Of a stretch of DNA of 64,000 bases, positions 19,280 through 28,536 are shown piece after piece. The translations under genes and the position numbers were made by a program. A model generated the notes under the pieces. That model made no database searches. It had not been told where the DNA came from and worked only from the letters and a program-made list of their open reading frames with translations. Source of the DNA: Neisseriaceae bacterium JH1-16 (GTDB taxonomy: Bacteria; Pseudomonadota; Gammaproteobacteria; Burkholderiales; Chromobacteriaceae); assembly GCA_025989215.1 (NCBI GenBank), contig JAPDNP010000002.1, positions 62,001 to 126,000 on the forward strand, written 5' to 3'. The stretch's first letter is position 1. Each line of letters opens with the position of its first letter.

Positions 19280-19339
19280 CAGCGTGACCCGCCAGATAGA
19301 GAGAATATGCTACCGAACCTCGGAAACTTGTCATGAGAC

Positions 19340-20659
19340 TCAGCGGGAGAACCCAGGTGTGGCGTCCGAAGACAAAGACCCCTTAAGGAATGAACGCCAT
19401 ACCGGTCCATCGCGCTGCTCACTACGTTCCCCCGGTAGCGGCGGCAACGGCACTCCCTTACCCAAAGCCGAAACCAGATGAGGGGTAACGATAATGACCA
19501 ACTCTTTATCGTTCTGTTGATAACTCAGACTCTTGAAGAACGCGCCGATAATCGGCAGATCCCCCAGCAGTGGCACTTTATCGACATTCGAGATAGTTTC
19601 CCGGCTGACAAGGCCCCCGATCACAAAACTCTCTCCTTCACCCAGCTCGACTGTGGTATCAGCCCGGCGTGTGATAATACCCGGTACGGCCACTCCATTG
19701 ATATTGATGGCCCGTGCGAAATCGAGATCACTCGCCTCTGGTGCCACTTTCAAGGCAATACGATCACGGCTCAGTACGGTTGGCGTCAGCGTCAGGCCTA
19801 TACCGTAGGGTTTGTATTGAATGGTGACAGTGCCCAGACTCTGCGGCACCGGCACTGGAATCTCGCCCCCGGCAAGAAAACTCGCACTCTGCCCCGACAG
19901 CGCCACCAAAGACGGCTCGGCTAGCACGCGGGCCATGCCATTGCTCTCTAGAATGCCCAGATTGCCAAATACCCCACTGCTATTCGAACCTGCGACGATA
20001 TTGAATGCTGAGGCAACAGGCTGTACCGCACTGAATGCGATTGGGGGAAAGGTAGTGGACTGCAGCGACGACGGGGAAAACAAGCCGAATGCAAACCCCG
20101 ACGCTCTAGTGGTAAAAAGATTGAAACCAACGTTTTTCAGGACGCTCTTGCTGAACTCGACCACCTTGACGTCAACCTGAACCACACCACCACTGGCGAT
20201 AATCGACTTGTCAATAACCGGACCACCTTTCCCAGTGGCTCCATTCGACACACTCGCCAGATTTCGATGTGCAAGCATGTCAGGCGCATTACCCGTAATG
20301 ACAGTTGCACCACCTCGAGAAATAGTATTCATGCTACTGCCGTCTTGCAGCAACCCTACAACCGGATCAGTCACCGTAATCGAATAGATCCTGGGATCAC
20401 TTTGGCCATGCTCCCAAACCATTAGATTGGTTTGTCCAGGAGCTTTGGCCACCAGCAACAGACCCGATTTCTTGGTGATCAGAACATCAGCAACGGTAGG
20501 ATCGCCAATAGCAACCCGCTGCAACCCCCGCGCAACCGCAATCTGTCGCTGCATACCCGCTGCAATGTTGATATCCGTCTCGGTCCGATCAGCCGCCTGA
20601 ATCATGGCCGCCGGAACTAACACCCCTAAAGCAACAATCAACGTTCTGTTATTGTTCAT
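19340..20659 (-). CDS. rcpA: RcpA/CpaC, outer-membrane secretin of the Tad system
   Basis: A 439-residue type II/III secretin-family protein. It has a signal peptide, then the N-terminal BON/T2S-like region (IAVARGLQRVAIGDPTVADV, KSGLLLVAKAPGQTNLMVW) and the C-terminal secretin domain (ARVLAEPSLVALSGQSASF, FLAGGEIPVPVP, TTVELGEGESFVIGGL, VPLLGDLPIIGAFF). It forms the outer-membrane pore for the pilus. It starts 41 bases after rcpC. No separate rcpB gene is seen. Confidence 0.92.
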   Translation of the reverse strand: MNNNRTLIVALGVLVPAAMIQAADRTETDINIAAGMQRQIAVARGLQRVAIGDPTVADVLITKKSGLLLVAKAPGQTNLMVWEHGQSDPRIYSITVTDPVVGLLQDGSSMNTISRGGATVITGNAPDMLAHRNLASVSNGATGKGGPVIDKSIIASGGVVQVDVKVVEFSKSVLKNVGFNLFTTRASGFAFGLFSPSSLQSTTFPPIAFSAVQPVASAFNIVAGSNSSGVFGNLGILESNGMARVLAEPSLVALSGQSASFLAGGEIPVPVPQSLGTVTIQYKPYGIGLTLTPTVLSRDRIALKVAPEASDLDFARAININGVAVPGIITRRADTTVELGEGESFVIGGLVSRETISNVDKVPLLGDLPIIGAFFKSLSYQQNDKELVIIVTPHLVSALGKGVPLPPLPGERSEQRDGPVWRSFLKGSLSSDATPGFSR

Positions 20660-20700
20660 GGCTTATGGTCTTTGTTCAGGTTTCACAAGGTTTCGCATGG

Positions 20701-21654
20701 TCAGTTCATGACCGTTTCGCGCTTGCCTCCTCGAATCACTTCAACCCCCGAAGTCACGGGTTTTCGTGCGCCAGAAGAAAGAGCCAATGATGGCTGCACC
20801 GGTGTTGCTGCGTTGGTGTGCTTCTTCTCGCCCGGCGCCGCCCCGGACAAACCTTGCAAGGCTAGCCCCGTAGCCGCTTGAGTCGAACCATTGAGTGGAT
20901 CCTTATCACCCGCCTTCACCTTGAAAACCGGAGGCATCGGCGCAAAAAGACTGTCATCCAGCACTTCGTTGTCTTGCGGGTTCCTTAGTGCCAATACCAA
21001 GCGTCCTGCTGTTTCGGCCAAGGTTAGCCGGTTCACCTCATTAACAGGTACCGCCAACACCGCGGTTCTGGCAATATCCTGCCTCGGAGGAACAGTGCCC
21101 CCCGCCTCTGTTTTGGCCGCATGCTCCGGACCATCCAGAGAAGAGCTGCCATAAGCCAGCACTTTCAGCTTGGACAACAGTAACCTCGCCTGGCTCTGAT
21201 CGACCTCACCGTTGTCTCGCTTCAAGAAGAGAAACAAGTCAACAAAGTCACCAGGTTCAACCCTATTCCCTACTGCATTGGTTTCGTCGACACGAACCGC
21301 GACAGCCCGCTCGCCAACCGCAACCTTGCTGGCAAGGCCGGCAACCATATGTGGCGCCAATATCGGGCTTCCGGCAACCAGATCTACACTCGGGGCCTGC
21401 CCCACCACATCGTCAACACTCTTGAAAGCACCCTCTGGATTGATCGGCAGCCTTTCAACCCGCACAGCATCCGATGCGATTAACTGACCTGCGGGGAGCA
21501 ACTTGGTAGAGACAACGACGGGATAGAGTTTGGCAATCGCAGGGGTGGACTTCACGAGGGATGTAGGATGTCGGCCCAAATTCCAGGCATAGAGTGCGAT
21601 AAGTACTGCTAGCAGCACCAGAATCGCGGCAATGATTTTAGTTATATTTGCCAT
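20701..21654 (-). CDS. rcpC: RcpC/CpaB, Flp pilus assembly protein
   Basis: A 317-residue protein with an N-terminal transmembrane helix (IIAAILVLLAVLIALYAW), an SAF-type beta-clip domain (KLLPAGQLIASDAVRVERL) and a RcpC/CpaB core (GERAVAVRVDETNAVGNRV, PGDFVDLFLFL). ATG 21654 has GGGTGAGG upstream. It probably modulates or stabilises the secretin in the periplasm. A TTGGCCGAA word occurs at 21013. Confidence 0.88.
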   Translation of the reverse strand: MANITKIIAAILVLLAVLIALYAWNLGRHPTSLVKSTPAIAKLYPVVVSTKLLPAGQLIASDAVRVERLPINPEGAFKSVDDVVGQAPSVDLVAGSPILAPHMVAGLASKVAVGERAVAVRVDETNAVGNRVEPGDFVDLFLFLKRDNGEVDQSQARLLLSKLKVLAYGSSSLDGPEHAAKTEAGGTVPPRQDIARTAVLAVPVNEVNRLTLAETAGRLVLALRNPQDNEVLDDSLFAPMPPVFKVKAGDKDPLNGSTQAATGLALQGLSGAAPGEKKHTNAATPVQPSLALSSGARKPVTSGVEVIRGGKRETVMN

Positions 21655-21732
21655 ACACCTCACCCCCTTTATTAATCAGCCAATGCATCTCGTCATTACC
21701 GATTTTATTTTCTCTTTTATTTATTATGAAGC

Positions 21733-22245
21733 TCAACCAGACAAAATGGTCGCTGGATTCAATTGAACTGTAGCAACCCCCAAAAGATTGGCAGGCAGAA
21801 TAACACCAAAAAATGGCAAGGGCGGAACTAAAGGATTTTTAGCGTAATTGTAATTCAATGCCACCTGGATACATTGCAATGTCGCATCGAAAGCACAAGG
21901 CGACACGACAGAAGTGCACCCTCCGGCCACGTAACCGTTTGGTAACCAATTAATTATTGATTGCGCAGTCTGACAGGCTGCCGCCGCGCGAGCCGTCAAA
22001 GCGGCACCTTGGCTCACGGCTGGCTGGTATCTCAAAGCGGCGCGGGCCCCCTCCTCTGCCGCAAGAGTTAGGCTTTGCTGCGCGGCCAAAATAAGGCCAT
22101 AGGAAACTATGCCGTAAAAAATAGCGAAAAGCACAGGGAATATCAGCGCAAACTCGATAGCCGATGTACCACGTTGCGCATGCCTAAAAACAGACCCACC
22201 CCTTGAGCCAGTCAAAGCCAGCATATCTTCCCGCCCCATCGTCAT
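21733..22245 (-). CDS. tadE: TadE-like pseudopilin
   Basis: A 170-residue protein with the TadE-type N-terminus RGTSAIEFALIFPVLFAIFY: basic/Gly before a hydrophobic helix with Glu at position +5-like spacing, which fits processing by the prepilin peptidase encoded just upstream. Its start overlaps the peptidase stop as TAATG. Only one TadE/TadF-type gene is present here. The base composition of this stretch is visibly more AT-rich than the core genes around it. Confidence 0.82.
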   Translation of the reverse strand: MTMGREDMLALTGSRGGSVFRHAQRGTSAIEFALIFPVLFAIFYGIVSYGLILAAQQSLTLAAEEGARAALRYQPAVSQGAALTARAAAACQTAQSIINWLPNGYVAGGCTSVVSPCAFDATLQCIQVALNYNYAKNPLVPPLPFFGVILPANLLGVATVQLNPATILSG

Positions 22246-22766
22246 TAAAAATGAGAGACTCCTGCGTATAATTTCTCAAACACACTTGGATAATACACCG
22301 TCAGGCCAGCACTCACAGCCAAGTAACTAGCATAAGGAATCTTATTTAATCGCCAAGCGTGCATGCGAATGGAAATCCAGCTTCTCTCTTTCCCAAAACT
22401 AATGGATAGAGCCAGCCATAGCAATGCTTGCAGTCCCGCCATTATACTAGCCATCATCCATACAGCCAGTAATGCGGAGGCACCAAGCCATAGGCCAATG
22501 ATGGAAAAAAACTTCACATCACCAGCTCCCATCAGCCCAAAAAAGAAAAATGGCAGAAAGGCTAGCAATCCAACAGTTAGCCCAAGCAACGAAGAAGCCC
22601 AACCAACCCCACCCAACCGTCCGCCAAAAAGCAGGATTACCAAGGCGAAAAACATGCCGGCCAAAATCAAACCATTAGGTACCCGTCTTTGCAAAGCATC
22701 GAACGCCGCCACAGCCGCAAGAAAGACAAAAAAACAAGCCTGGGTACCAACAGTGAGGCCAGACAT
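22245..22766 (-). CDS. cpaA: TadV/CpaA prepilin peptidase (A24 family)
   Basis: A 173-residue polytopic aspartic protease that cleaves the Flp and TadE leader peptides at the inner membrane. Both catalytic aspartates are visible: Asp23 in AAFDAL and Asp83 in the GAGDVK motif. I chose ATG 22766 because GGAG lies 7 bases upstream; the ATG at 22805 adds 13 residues without a ribosome-binding site. As usual for TadV, the N-methylation domain of PilD is missing. Confidence 0.85.
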   Translation of the reverse strand: MSGLTVGTQACFFVFLAAVAAFDALQRRVPNGLILAGMFFALVILLFGGRLGGVGWASSLLGLTVGLLAFLPFFFFGLMGAGDVKFFSIIGLWLGASALLAVWMMASIMAGLQALLWLALSISFGKERSWISIRMHAWRLNKIPYASYLAVSAGLTVYYPSVFEKLYAGVSHF

Positions 22767-22843
22767 AAATAAACTCCGTCGCGCTGAGTCCAGCATTTCT
22801 ACCATCCACTGATTGAACTTACACTGACCAATCGGGTAGCAGC

Positions 22844-23005
22844 TTACAATGCTGCTGTTATAGCAGTAAACACTGCATTTATTTTGGTACTCAAAGCAGG
22901 AACGACCGCGACAAGGCCAACGACAATCAAGCCTGCAATCAAGCCATACTCCAAGGCCGATACACCACGCTCATCACGAATAAACTTCTTAAGCATCTCT
23001 TTCAT
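22844..23005 (-). CDS. flp: Flp-type pilin precursor
   Basis: A 53-residue pilin precursor. The leader is basic, with processing expected after Gly14 in RDERG/VSALEYGLIAG; the Glu-Tyr pair at mature positions 5-6 is the Flp hallmark. The rest is one hydrophobic helix (LIVVGLVAVVPAL). ATG 23005 follows GGGAGG with good spacing; the longer frame to 23119 is not coding. It is the first gene of the tad operon and has a sigma-54-like promoter 34 bases upstream. Confidence 0.93.
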   Translation of the reverse strand: MKEMLKKFIRDERGVSALEYGLIAGLIVVGLVAVVPALSTKINAVFTAITAAL

Positions 23006-23473
23006 AAAAACCTCCCGATTCTCCGTAAAATGACCCCAAGCAATGGTCAAACCACCTTGACCGACCACAAGAGAAAGACTTGGCAATATTATTTTATCCG
23101 AATACCCTAGGCTGCTCATTTCGAGAATAATTAACCGATGCGTCTACAGAATAACAACCACACCAAGCATCTAGACCACAATAGGTTGATCACCAGAGCA
23201 GGACCCCAGACATCTCATCAGGCTGCCAAGCAGTAACCAAATGACATACACTCACAGCACGACGCAAACGCGGCAGGCAACCTAGCAGCCTGAGCAACCC
23301 AACATGCTTACGTCAAACAGTAGCATGCATGTCATGCACTACTACTTTTGTATAGTTCAAGCCTAATGCTAGCGCAAATGCATGACTACACCTCCAGCCT
23401 CTGCGCAGACACGATAGGGGGGATCAAACGTGAAAGAGGATTTTTTTACAGCAACTAATGAGGACTGGAGGAC
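23006..23473. other. AT-richer intergenic region upstream of flp
   Basis: A 468-base gap holding the tad promoter region (minus strand) and no convincing gene. Its base composition is lower in G+C than that of the core genes. On the plus strand a 21-codon frame starting GTG near 23430 overlaps the small frame at 23474; neither is recognisable with confidence. Confidence 0.4.
23039..23054 (-). promoter_or_regulatory. Candidate sigma-54 (-24/-12) promoter for flp/tad
   Basis: Read on the minus strand: TGGTTTGACCATTGCT. The GG and GC dinucleotides are 10 bases apart, and the -12 part TTGCT is exact; the -24 part keeps TGG and one further G. A transcript starting about 12 bases on would leave a short leader with GGGAGG before the flp ATG at 23005. 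Prediction from motif only. Confidence 0.4.
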
Positions 23474-23671
23474 GTGCCGAACCTGGGTTACCTGACCTGC
23501 CGCCTGCGCGAGCTGAACAATCAGGTAAAGAAACTAGAGGTCGAGCTAGAACAAATGGAGGCAGAGAACGCGCCTGCGGTGAACATCACCGATGAGCAGA
23601 TACTCGAGGCAGCGGGCACATTCGTCAACGTCGTCAGAAATACCGAGGACAACAAAAACTGCGCTTACTGA
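23474..23671 (+). CDS. Small coiled-coil hypothetical, possible recombinase remnant
   Basis: A 65-codon frame beginning GTG with GGAGG 3 bases upstream. Residues 10-32 (RLRELNNQVKKLEVELEQME) are a clear coiled coil. The arrangement of coiled coil followed by an acidic tail resembles the C-terminal end of some serine recombinases, but I cannot confirm this. It sits beside tRNA-Asn and opposite the tad locus, where an integration remnant would be expected. It may equally be a small gene of unknown function or not a gene. Confidence 0.35.
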   Translation: MPNLGYLTCRLRELNNQVKKLEVELEQMEAENAPAVNITDEQILEAAGTFVNVVRNTEDNKNCAY

Positions 23672-23757
23672 TGGGGCATTCATCGAACAGAATCGTACTG
23701 AACGACTGAACGTCGAGATGGAGTATCGGCCGGAGCGAATCATAGGCACAAACGAAA

Positions 23758-23786
23758 AGAGCTGTGAACCAGTGGTTCACAGCTCT
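23758..23786 (-). terminator. Intrinsic terminator of tRNA-Asn
   Basis: Perfect 13-bp arms (AGAGCTGTGAACC / GGTTCACAGCTCT) with a 3-base loop. On the minus strand it is followed by TTTTCGTTT, just past the 3' end of the tRNA. Confidence 0.85.
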
Positions 23787-23792
23787 AAATCT

Positions 23793-23868
23793 TGGCTCCC
23801 CGAGCAGGGCTCGAACCTGCGACCTGCGGATTAACAGTCCGTCGCTCTACCAACTGAGCTATCAGGGA
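23793..23868 (-). tRNA. tRNA-Asn (GTT)
   Basis: A 76-nt cloverleaf on the minus strand. Acceptor TCCCTGA pairs with TCGGGGA (one G-U pair), the anticodon loop is CTGTTAA (GTT), the T-loop is GGTTCGAGCCC, and CCA is encoded. It lies immediately upstream of its terminator, with the 3' end facing the tad locus. Confidence 0.96.
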
Positions 23869-23950
23869 AAACCTCTCACCCGAGAGAGACCGCATTATAT
23901 AAATTGATATTTAATGCGTCAAGCTTTTTGTCGCACTCTCTTCTACTTTA

Positions 23951-23982
23951 TTAAAGCCCGCCGAATTACCGGCGGGCTTTAA
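23951..23982 (-). terminator. Intrinsic terminator of rne
   Basis: Arms AAAGCCCGCCG and CGGCGGGCTTT around a 6-base loop, directly after the rne stop at 23986 on the minus strand. Confidence 0.85.
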
Positions 23983-23985
23983 TAC

Positions 23986-26900
23986 TTAGTGCCGGGTCTC
24001 TACCTGCACCAGCGGGGCAGCCTCAACCGCGGAAGCCTGGCGAGCTACGTCACGACGACGCGGGCCGCTCGGCACCTCAACCACCGGCTCGTCAGCAACC
24101 ACGGCACTGCTAGTCGTTACCATCACGAGACCACCCAAATCGGCCGGCTTCGTTTCGGCTTGAACAACCGGGACAGACTCGACACGAGCGGCGACCGGCT
24201 CGACCACCGTCGGCGCCGGCGACTCAGCTACTACGATGGACTCCACCGCAGGCTCGGTCACATCTGGCTGGACACTTTCGACAACGACAGCCTCGGCTTC
24301 AACCACTTCAGCAACGTCCACCTTAGTCGCAACCGTCTCAACAACTTCGACTACTTCAATTGCCCGCTCAAGCACCGGCTTCTGCTCAGCAACCTCCGAC
24401 ACCTCTACAGCCACAACAGGAGCAGCGGCCACCGCCTCAGCCTCACGCACTGGCTCTACCACAGCCGCTGGCTCGCTCATCACTGTCGGCTCAACCACTT
24501 CGGCCTGCACCTTAACCGGCTCGACAATCGTGACGGCCTCTGGCTTGGCGGCAACGCCCGCAGCCGGAGCAGCCTCCGCAACGACCTCTTGCACAGCAAC
24601 ACTAGCTACAACCAACTCTTGCACCGGAGTCGACTCTGCCGACTCGGCAATCGAGACAGCACCCGCAACCACTGCAGCGGTAACGGCTACCTCACCGGCT
24701 CCCTGCTCGACACCCGCTCCCTGCTCGACACCCGCTTCTTCCGGACGGCGATCACGACGGTTACGACGACGACGACGCTCGTTACGTTCACGGCCTTCGG
24801 CTGCAGGCTCGGCTACCGGCGCATTCTGCGGTGCGGCAGTTTCACCCTCTGCTTTCAGTTGCTCGGAGCGGGCACGCGCTTCAGCCTCGGCTACCTCGGC
24901 GGCAATCTGCACGCCACGACGGCGGTCCTGCTGCGGCTCGCGGCGCGGCGTTTCTTGCTGCTGCGCGTTCTGCTGTTGTTGGCGCGGCTCGCGCGGCTGA
25001 CGGTCTTCACGCGGCTCGCGAGCACCGGCTTCGCCGCGCTCTTTGCTGCGCTCACGACGCTGATCCTGACGCTCGCGGCTGTCTTGACGGCCATCACGGC
25101 GACCGCTTTCGTTCGCAGCGGCATCGCCCTGCGGTTGACGACGTGCACCACCGCGCTCTTCTTGCTGCTCGGACTTGCCACGGCGCTGCTGGTCTTCACG
25201 ATCCCGCTCGCGCTCACGGCGCTGGCCCGGTGCATTGCGACGGTCACCGCCACCCTGGCGCGGCTTGTTCTGCGGCGCTTCGCGACGAGCTGGCTTGACC
25301 GGATGCTCAACCTTGACCTCGGTCACGGCCGCAGGCTCACCAGCCAGACCCTTGAACCAGCCAACAATGCGCTCAATCAGTCCAGGCTGTACCGACTGCA
25401 CCGCTTGTGCTGCTTGCACCTGCTGAGGTGCGGCTACCGGTGCTTTTTCGACAGCGACAGGTGCCGGCTGCTGCGGGGTGATCCCTTTGACAGCCGGCTC
25501 CTGGCGCTCGACTTTCGGCCTTTCCAGCCCGAAGGTCAGCTTGCTCTCGTCAGCCTCCGGCGTTTCGACGCGGCGGTAGCTCGGCTGGTCTTCGGTCTCG
25601 AGCAGATCATCGATGCGAACACGGACGATACTGTGGTTCGGGGTTTCCAGATGCACGTTCGGGATCAGCACGATGCTGACACCGAGGCGCTCTTCCAACG
25701 AGTAGAGCTCGATGCGCTTCTCGTTGAGCAGGAAGGTAGCCACATCTACCGGTACCTGTGCATGCACGGCACCGGTGTTTTCCTTCATCGCCTCTTCCTG
25801 GATGATGCGCAGGATGTGCAATGCCGACGATTCGGTACCGCGGATGAAGCCAATACCGTGGCAGCGAGGGCAAGCGATGTGGCTGGTTTCGCCGAGGCTA
25901 GGCTGCAGGCGCTGACGCGACAGTTCGAGCAGGCCGAAGCGCGACAGCTTGCCCATCTGGACGCGGGCACGGTCGTGCTTGAGCACCTCGCGCAGGGTGT
26001 TCTCCACCTCGCGCTGGTTCTTCGGGTTTTCCATGTCGATGAAGTCGATCACGATCAGACCACCCAGGTCGCGCAGGCGCAACTGACGAGCGATTTCCTC
26101 GGCCGCTTCAACGTTGGTCCTGAGTGCGGTCTCCTCGATGTCGGCACCCTTGGTGGCACGCGCCGAGTTGACGTCGATCGAGACCAGCGCTTCGGTGTGG
26201 TCGATCACGATGGCGCCACCCGACGGCAGCTGCACGCTGCGCGAGAAGGCGGTTTCGATCTGGTGTTCGATCTGGAAGCGCGAGAACAACGGCACGTGGT
26301 CCTTGTAGACCTTGATGCGATTGACGTTGTTCGGCATTACGTGGCTCATGAACTGACGAGCCTGTTCGTAGATTTCTTCGGTGTCGATCAGCACCTCGCC
26401 GATGTCCGGCTGGAAGTAGTCGCGGATCGCACGAATGACCAGGCTGCCCTCCTGCAGGATCAGGAACGGGGCGTTCTGCGCACCAGCAGCACCTTCGATG
26501 GCGCGCCACAGCTGCATCAGGTAGTTCAGGTCCCACTGCAGCTCTTCGAGCGAACGCCCGATGCCGGCGGTGCGAGCGATCAGGCTCATGCCATTCGGCA
26601 CTTCGAGCTGACCCATCAGTTCCTTCAGTTCCTGACGCTCTTCACCCTCGATGCGGCGCGATACGCCACCACCACGCGGGTTGTTCGGCATCAGCACCAC
26701 GTAACGGCCGGCTAGGCTGATGTAAGTGGTCAACGCCGCGCCTTTGTTGCCGCGCTCGTCCTTTTCCACCTGCACGACGACTTCCATGCCTTCGCGCAGC
26801 ACGTCCTGAATACGCGGACGGCCACCTTCGTAGCTCTGGAAATAGGAACGGGCCACCTCCTTGAAAGGGAGGAAGCCGTGGCGTTCAGTACCGTAATCGA

Positions 26901-27072
26901 CGAAGCAGGCTTCCAGCGAAGGCTCGATCCGGGTGATTACACCCTTGTAGATATTGCCTTTGCGCTGTTCCTTGCCAACGGTTTCGATATCGAGGTCGAC
27001 GAGCTTTTGCCCATCGACAATAGCAACGCGCAGCTCTTCGGCTTGCGTTGCGTTAAACAGCATTCGTTTCAT
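23986..27072 (-). CDS. rne: Ribonuclease E
   Basis: A 1028-residue endoribonuclease that processes rRNA, tRNA and mRNA and scaffolds the degradosome. The catalytic half is conserved: N-terminal [18 protein letters not shown]1 domain (about 38-120), DNase I-like domain with [12 protein letters not shown] and [10 protein letters not shown] carrying the metal-binding aspartates, and the Zn-link CPRC. The C-terminal half is unstructured: an Arg-rich segment (about 600-790), then a Val/Glu/Ala-rich tail with a tandem GVEQGA duplication. A long antisense frame across this gene is only a codon-bias shadow. It is divergent from rluC, as in E. coli. Confidence 0.95.
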   Translation of the reverse strand: MKRMLFNATQAEELRVAIVDGQKLVDLDIETVGKEQRKGNIYKGVITRIEPSLEACFVDYGTERHGFLPFKEVARSYFQSYEGGRPRIQDVLREGMEVVVQVEKDERGNKGAALTTYISLAGRYVVLMPNNPRGGGVSRRIEGEERQELKELMGQLEVPNGMSLIARTAGIGRSLEELQWDLNYLMQLWRAIEGAAGAQNAPFLILQEGSLVIRAIRDYFQPDIGEVLIDTEEIYEQARQFMSHVMPNNVNRIKVYKDHVPLFSRFQIEHQIETAFSRSVQLPSGGAIVIDHTEALVSIDVNSARATKGADIEETALRTNVEAAEEIARQLRLRDLGGLIVIDFIDMENPKNQREVENTLREVLKHDRARVQMGKLSRFGLLELSRQRLQPSLGETSHIACPRCHGIGFIRGTESSALHILRIIQEEAMKENTGAVHAQVPVDVATFLLNEKRIELYSLEERLGVSIVLIPNVHLETPNHSIVRVRIDDLLETEDQPSYRRVETPEADESKLTFGLERPKVERQEPAVKGITPQQPAPVAVEKAPVAAPQQVQAAQAVQSVQPGLIERIVGWFKGLAGEPAAVTEVKVEHPVKPARREAPQNKPRQGGGDRRNAPGQRRERERDREDQQRRGKSEQQEERGGARRQPQGDAAANESGRRDGRQDSRERQDQRRERSKERGEAGAREPREDRQPREPRQQQQNAQQQETPRREPQQDRRRGVQIAAEVAEAEARARSEQLKAEGETAAPQNAPVAEPAAEGRERNERRRRRNRRDRRPEEAGVEQGAGVEQGAGEVAVTAAVVAGAVSIAESAESTPVQELVVASVAVQEVVAEAAPAAGVAAKPEAVTIVEPVKVQAEVVEPTVMSEPAAVVEPVREAEAVAAAPVVAVEVSEVAEQKPVLERAIEVVEVVETVATKVDVAEVVEAEAVVVESVQPDVTEPAVESIVVAESPAPTVVEPVAARVESVPVVQAETKPADLGGLVMVTTSSAVVADEPVVEVPSGPRRRDVARQASAVEAAPLVQVETRH

Positions 27073-27600
27073 TCATGTCCCCGCGCGGCACTCACGCCAG
27101 GGATGCAGCAAGTATTTGACGGCCCAGTGTCTAAGATGGGCGCTATCCGTCAGAAAGAGTCCGGGTAAAGATCGCAAGAATTCGTATGGTTACAACTCAA
27201 GCCGACTTCCTGTGTGGTTTCCACGAACCGCCCGGGTGGTCTCGCGCTACAGGCTGAAGACCCGGGATTCGGCCAACCTTGTCTCGGTTGGCAAATGCCC
27301 GGCAGGCGGTCGTGCCGGGTCAAACTTTGCTGCAAAATCCCCTGACGGGCTTGGCGTCAGGAGAGGAAAGCTGGTGAGTGCGCAGTGTGTATAAATGCAT
27401 TACCATCGCTGCTTTTCGGTGAGCGAGACAACCGTGGCTGCGGCCTGGTAGCACGGCGTCAGGTCAGGGACAAACCCTGCCGGCCGAACTGGCATTTCCG
27501 CAGCGGCGCTGCATGCTGTTTTGGCATGCAACCGTGTTTTGCCTGAAGGTCGCATCAATCGCCCAAAAACAGGGCGCTGAGCGCCGAAAGTATAAGCAAT
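27073..27600. promoter_or_regulatory. Shared rne/rluC upstream region
   Basis: A 528-base gap between divergent rne and rluC. It likely holds a long rne 5' leader, which in E. coli mediates autoregulation. Visible elements are a stem GCCAACC (27272-27278) with GGTTGGC (27286-27292), whose first arm is a full AGGTTGGCCGAA word, and a 7-bp hairpin TGCATGC/GCATGCA at 27510-27530. I see no clear -35/-10 box and no gene. Confidence 0.5.
27268..27279 (-). repeat. Full AGGTTGGCCGAA word
   Basis: Complete 12-base form of the dispersed word in the rne/rluC upstream region, with a partial inverted second arm ending at 27292. Confidence 0.8.
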
Positions 27601-28536
27601 ATGACTGATTACCGCAAAGATTCTGTCACGTACCACACCGTGACTGACGACGAAGCAGGACAACGCATCGACAACTTCCTGATGCGCTTGCTAAAAGGCG
27701 TCCCCAAGAGCCATCTCTACCGCATTCTGCGCTCCGGCGAAGTCCGCGTGAACAAGGGCCGCATCGACGCCACCTACCGCTTGGCGACAGGCGATCAGCT
27801 ACGCCTGCCGCCGGTACGCGTCGCCGAGCGTACTGAGAAGGCCGTGCCGGCTGGTCACTTCCCCATCGTGTACGAAGACGACGTTCTGCTGGTGATCAAC
27901 AAGCCGGCCGGCGTCGCCGTGCACGGCGGCAGCGGCGTGTCGTTCGGCGTGATCGAGCAGTTGCGCCGCGCTCGCCCCGAGGCACGCTACCTGGAGCTGG
28001 TACACCGCCTCGACCGCGAGACTTCAGGCCTCTTAATGGTGGCGAAGAAACGCTCGGCGCTGGTGAAACTGCACGAAATGATCCGCAACGACGTACCGCA
28101 AAAGCGCTATTTCGCGCTGGGCCTGGGCAGTTGGCCAAGCGACGTCAACCATGTGCGCTTGCCCCTCTATAAATGGCACACTCCAGAGGGCGAGAAGCGC
28201 GTGCGCGTGCAGGAAGACGGCCAATATGCCCACACGGTATTTAAAGTCGTCGAACGCTTTGCCGATCTGACCCTGGTGGAAGCACTGCTCAAGACCGGCC
28301 GCACCCATCAGATCCGCGTGCACATGCAGGCAATCGGCTGCCCGATCGCCGGAGACGAACGCTACGGCGACTTTTCGGCCAACCGCGAGCTCGCGCGAGA
28401 CGGCTTGAAGCGGATGTTCCTGCACGCCGCCAGCCTGAAACTGCCGCACCCGCTGACCGGCGAACCTTTGGACCTGGTCGCTCCGCTCCCCACCGAATTG
28501 ACCGCCTACCTGGAAAAGCAGCGCCGCCATGGATAA
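27601..28536 (+). CDS. rluC: 23S rRNA pseudouridine synthase RluC
   Basis: A 311-residue RluA-family enzyme that makes pseudouridines in 23S rRNA helix positions modified by RluC. An N-terminal S4 RNA-binding domain (about 18-80) precedes the catalytic domain, with the active Asp138 in HRLDRETSG and the GRTHQIRVH motif near residue 236. The ATG has no obvious ribosome-binding site. Position divergent from rne supports RluC rather than RluD. The HAD gene overlaps its end by 8 bases. Confidence 0.9.
   Translation: MTDYRKDSVTYHTVTDDEAGQRIDNFLMRLLKGVPKSHLYRILRSGEVRVNKGRIDATYRLATGDQLRLPPVRVAERTEKAVPAGHFPIVYEDDVLLVINKPAGVAVHGGSGVSFGVIEQLRRARPEARYLELVHRLDRETSGLLMVAKKRSALVKLHEMIRNDVPQKRYFALGLGSWPSDVNHVRLPLYKWHTPEGEKRVRVQEDGQYAHTVFKVVERFADLTLVEALLKTGRTHQIRVHMQAIGCPIAGDERYGDFSANRELARDGLKRMFLHAASLKLPHPLTGEPLDLVAPLPTELTAYLEKQRRHG

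Noticed and set aside
23989-26715. A 908-codon plus-strand frame antisense to rne, and similar long antisense frames over the GGDEF-EAL gene (5817-7022), liuD (56057-58711) and the glycosyltransferase (61361-63028)
   Set aside because: They are codon-bias shadows of strongly supported genes in GC-rich DNA. Their products are low in complexity, have no motif and lack ribosome-binding sites.
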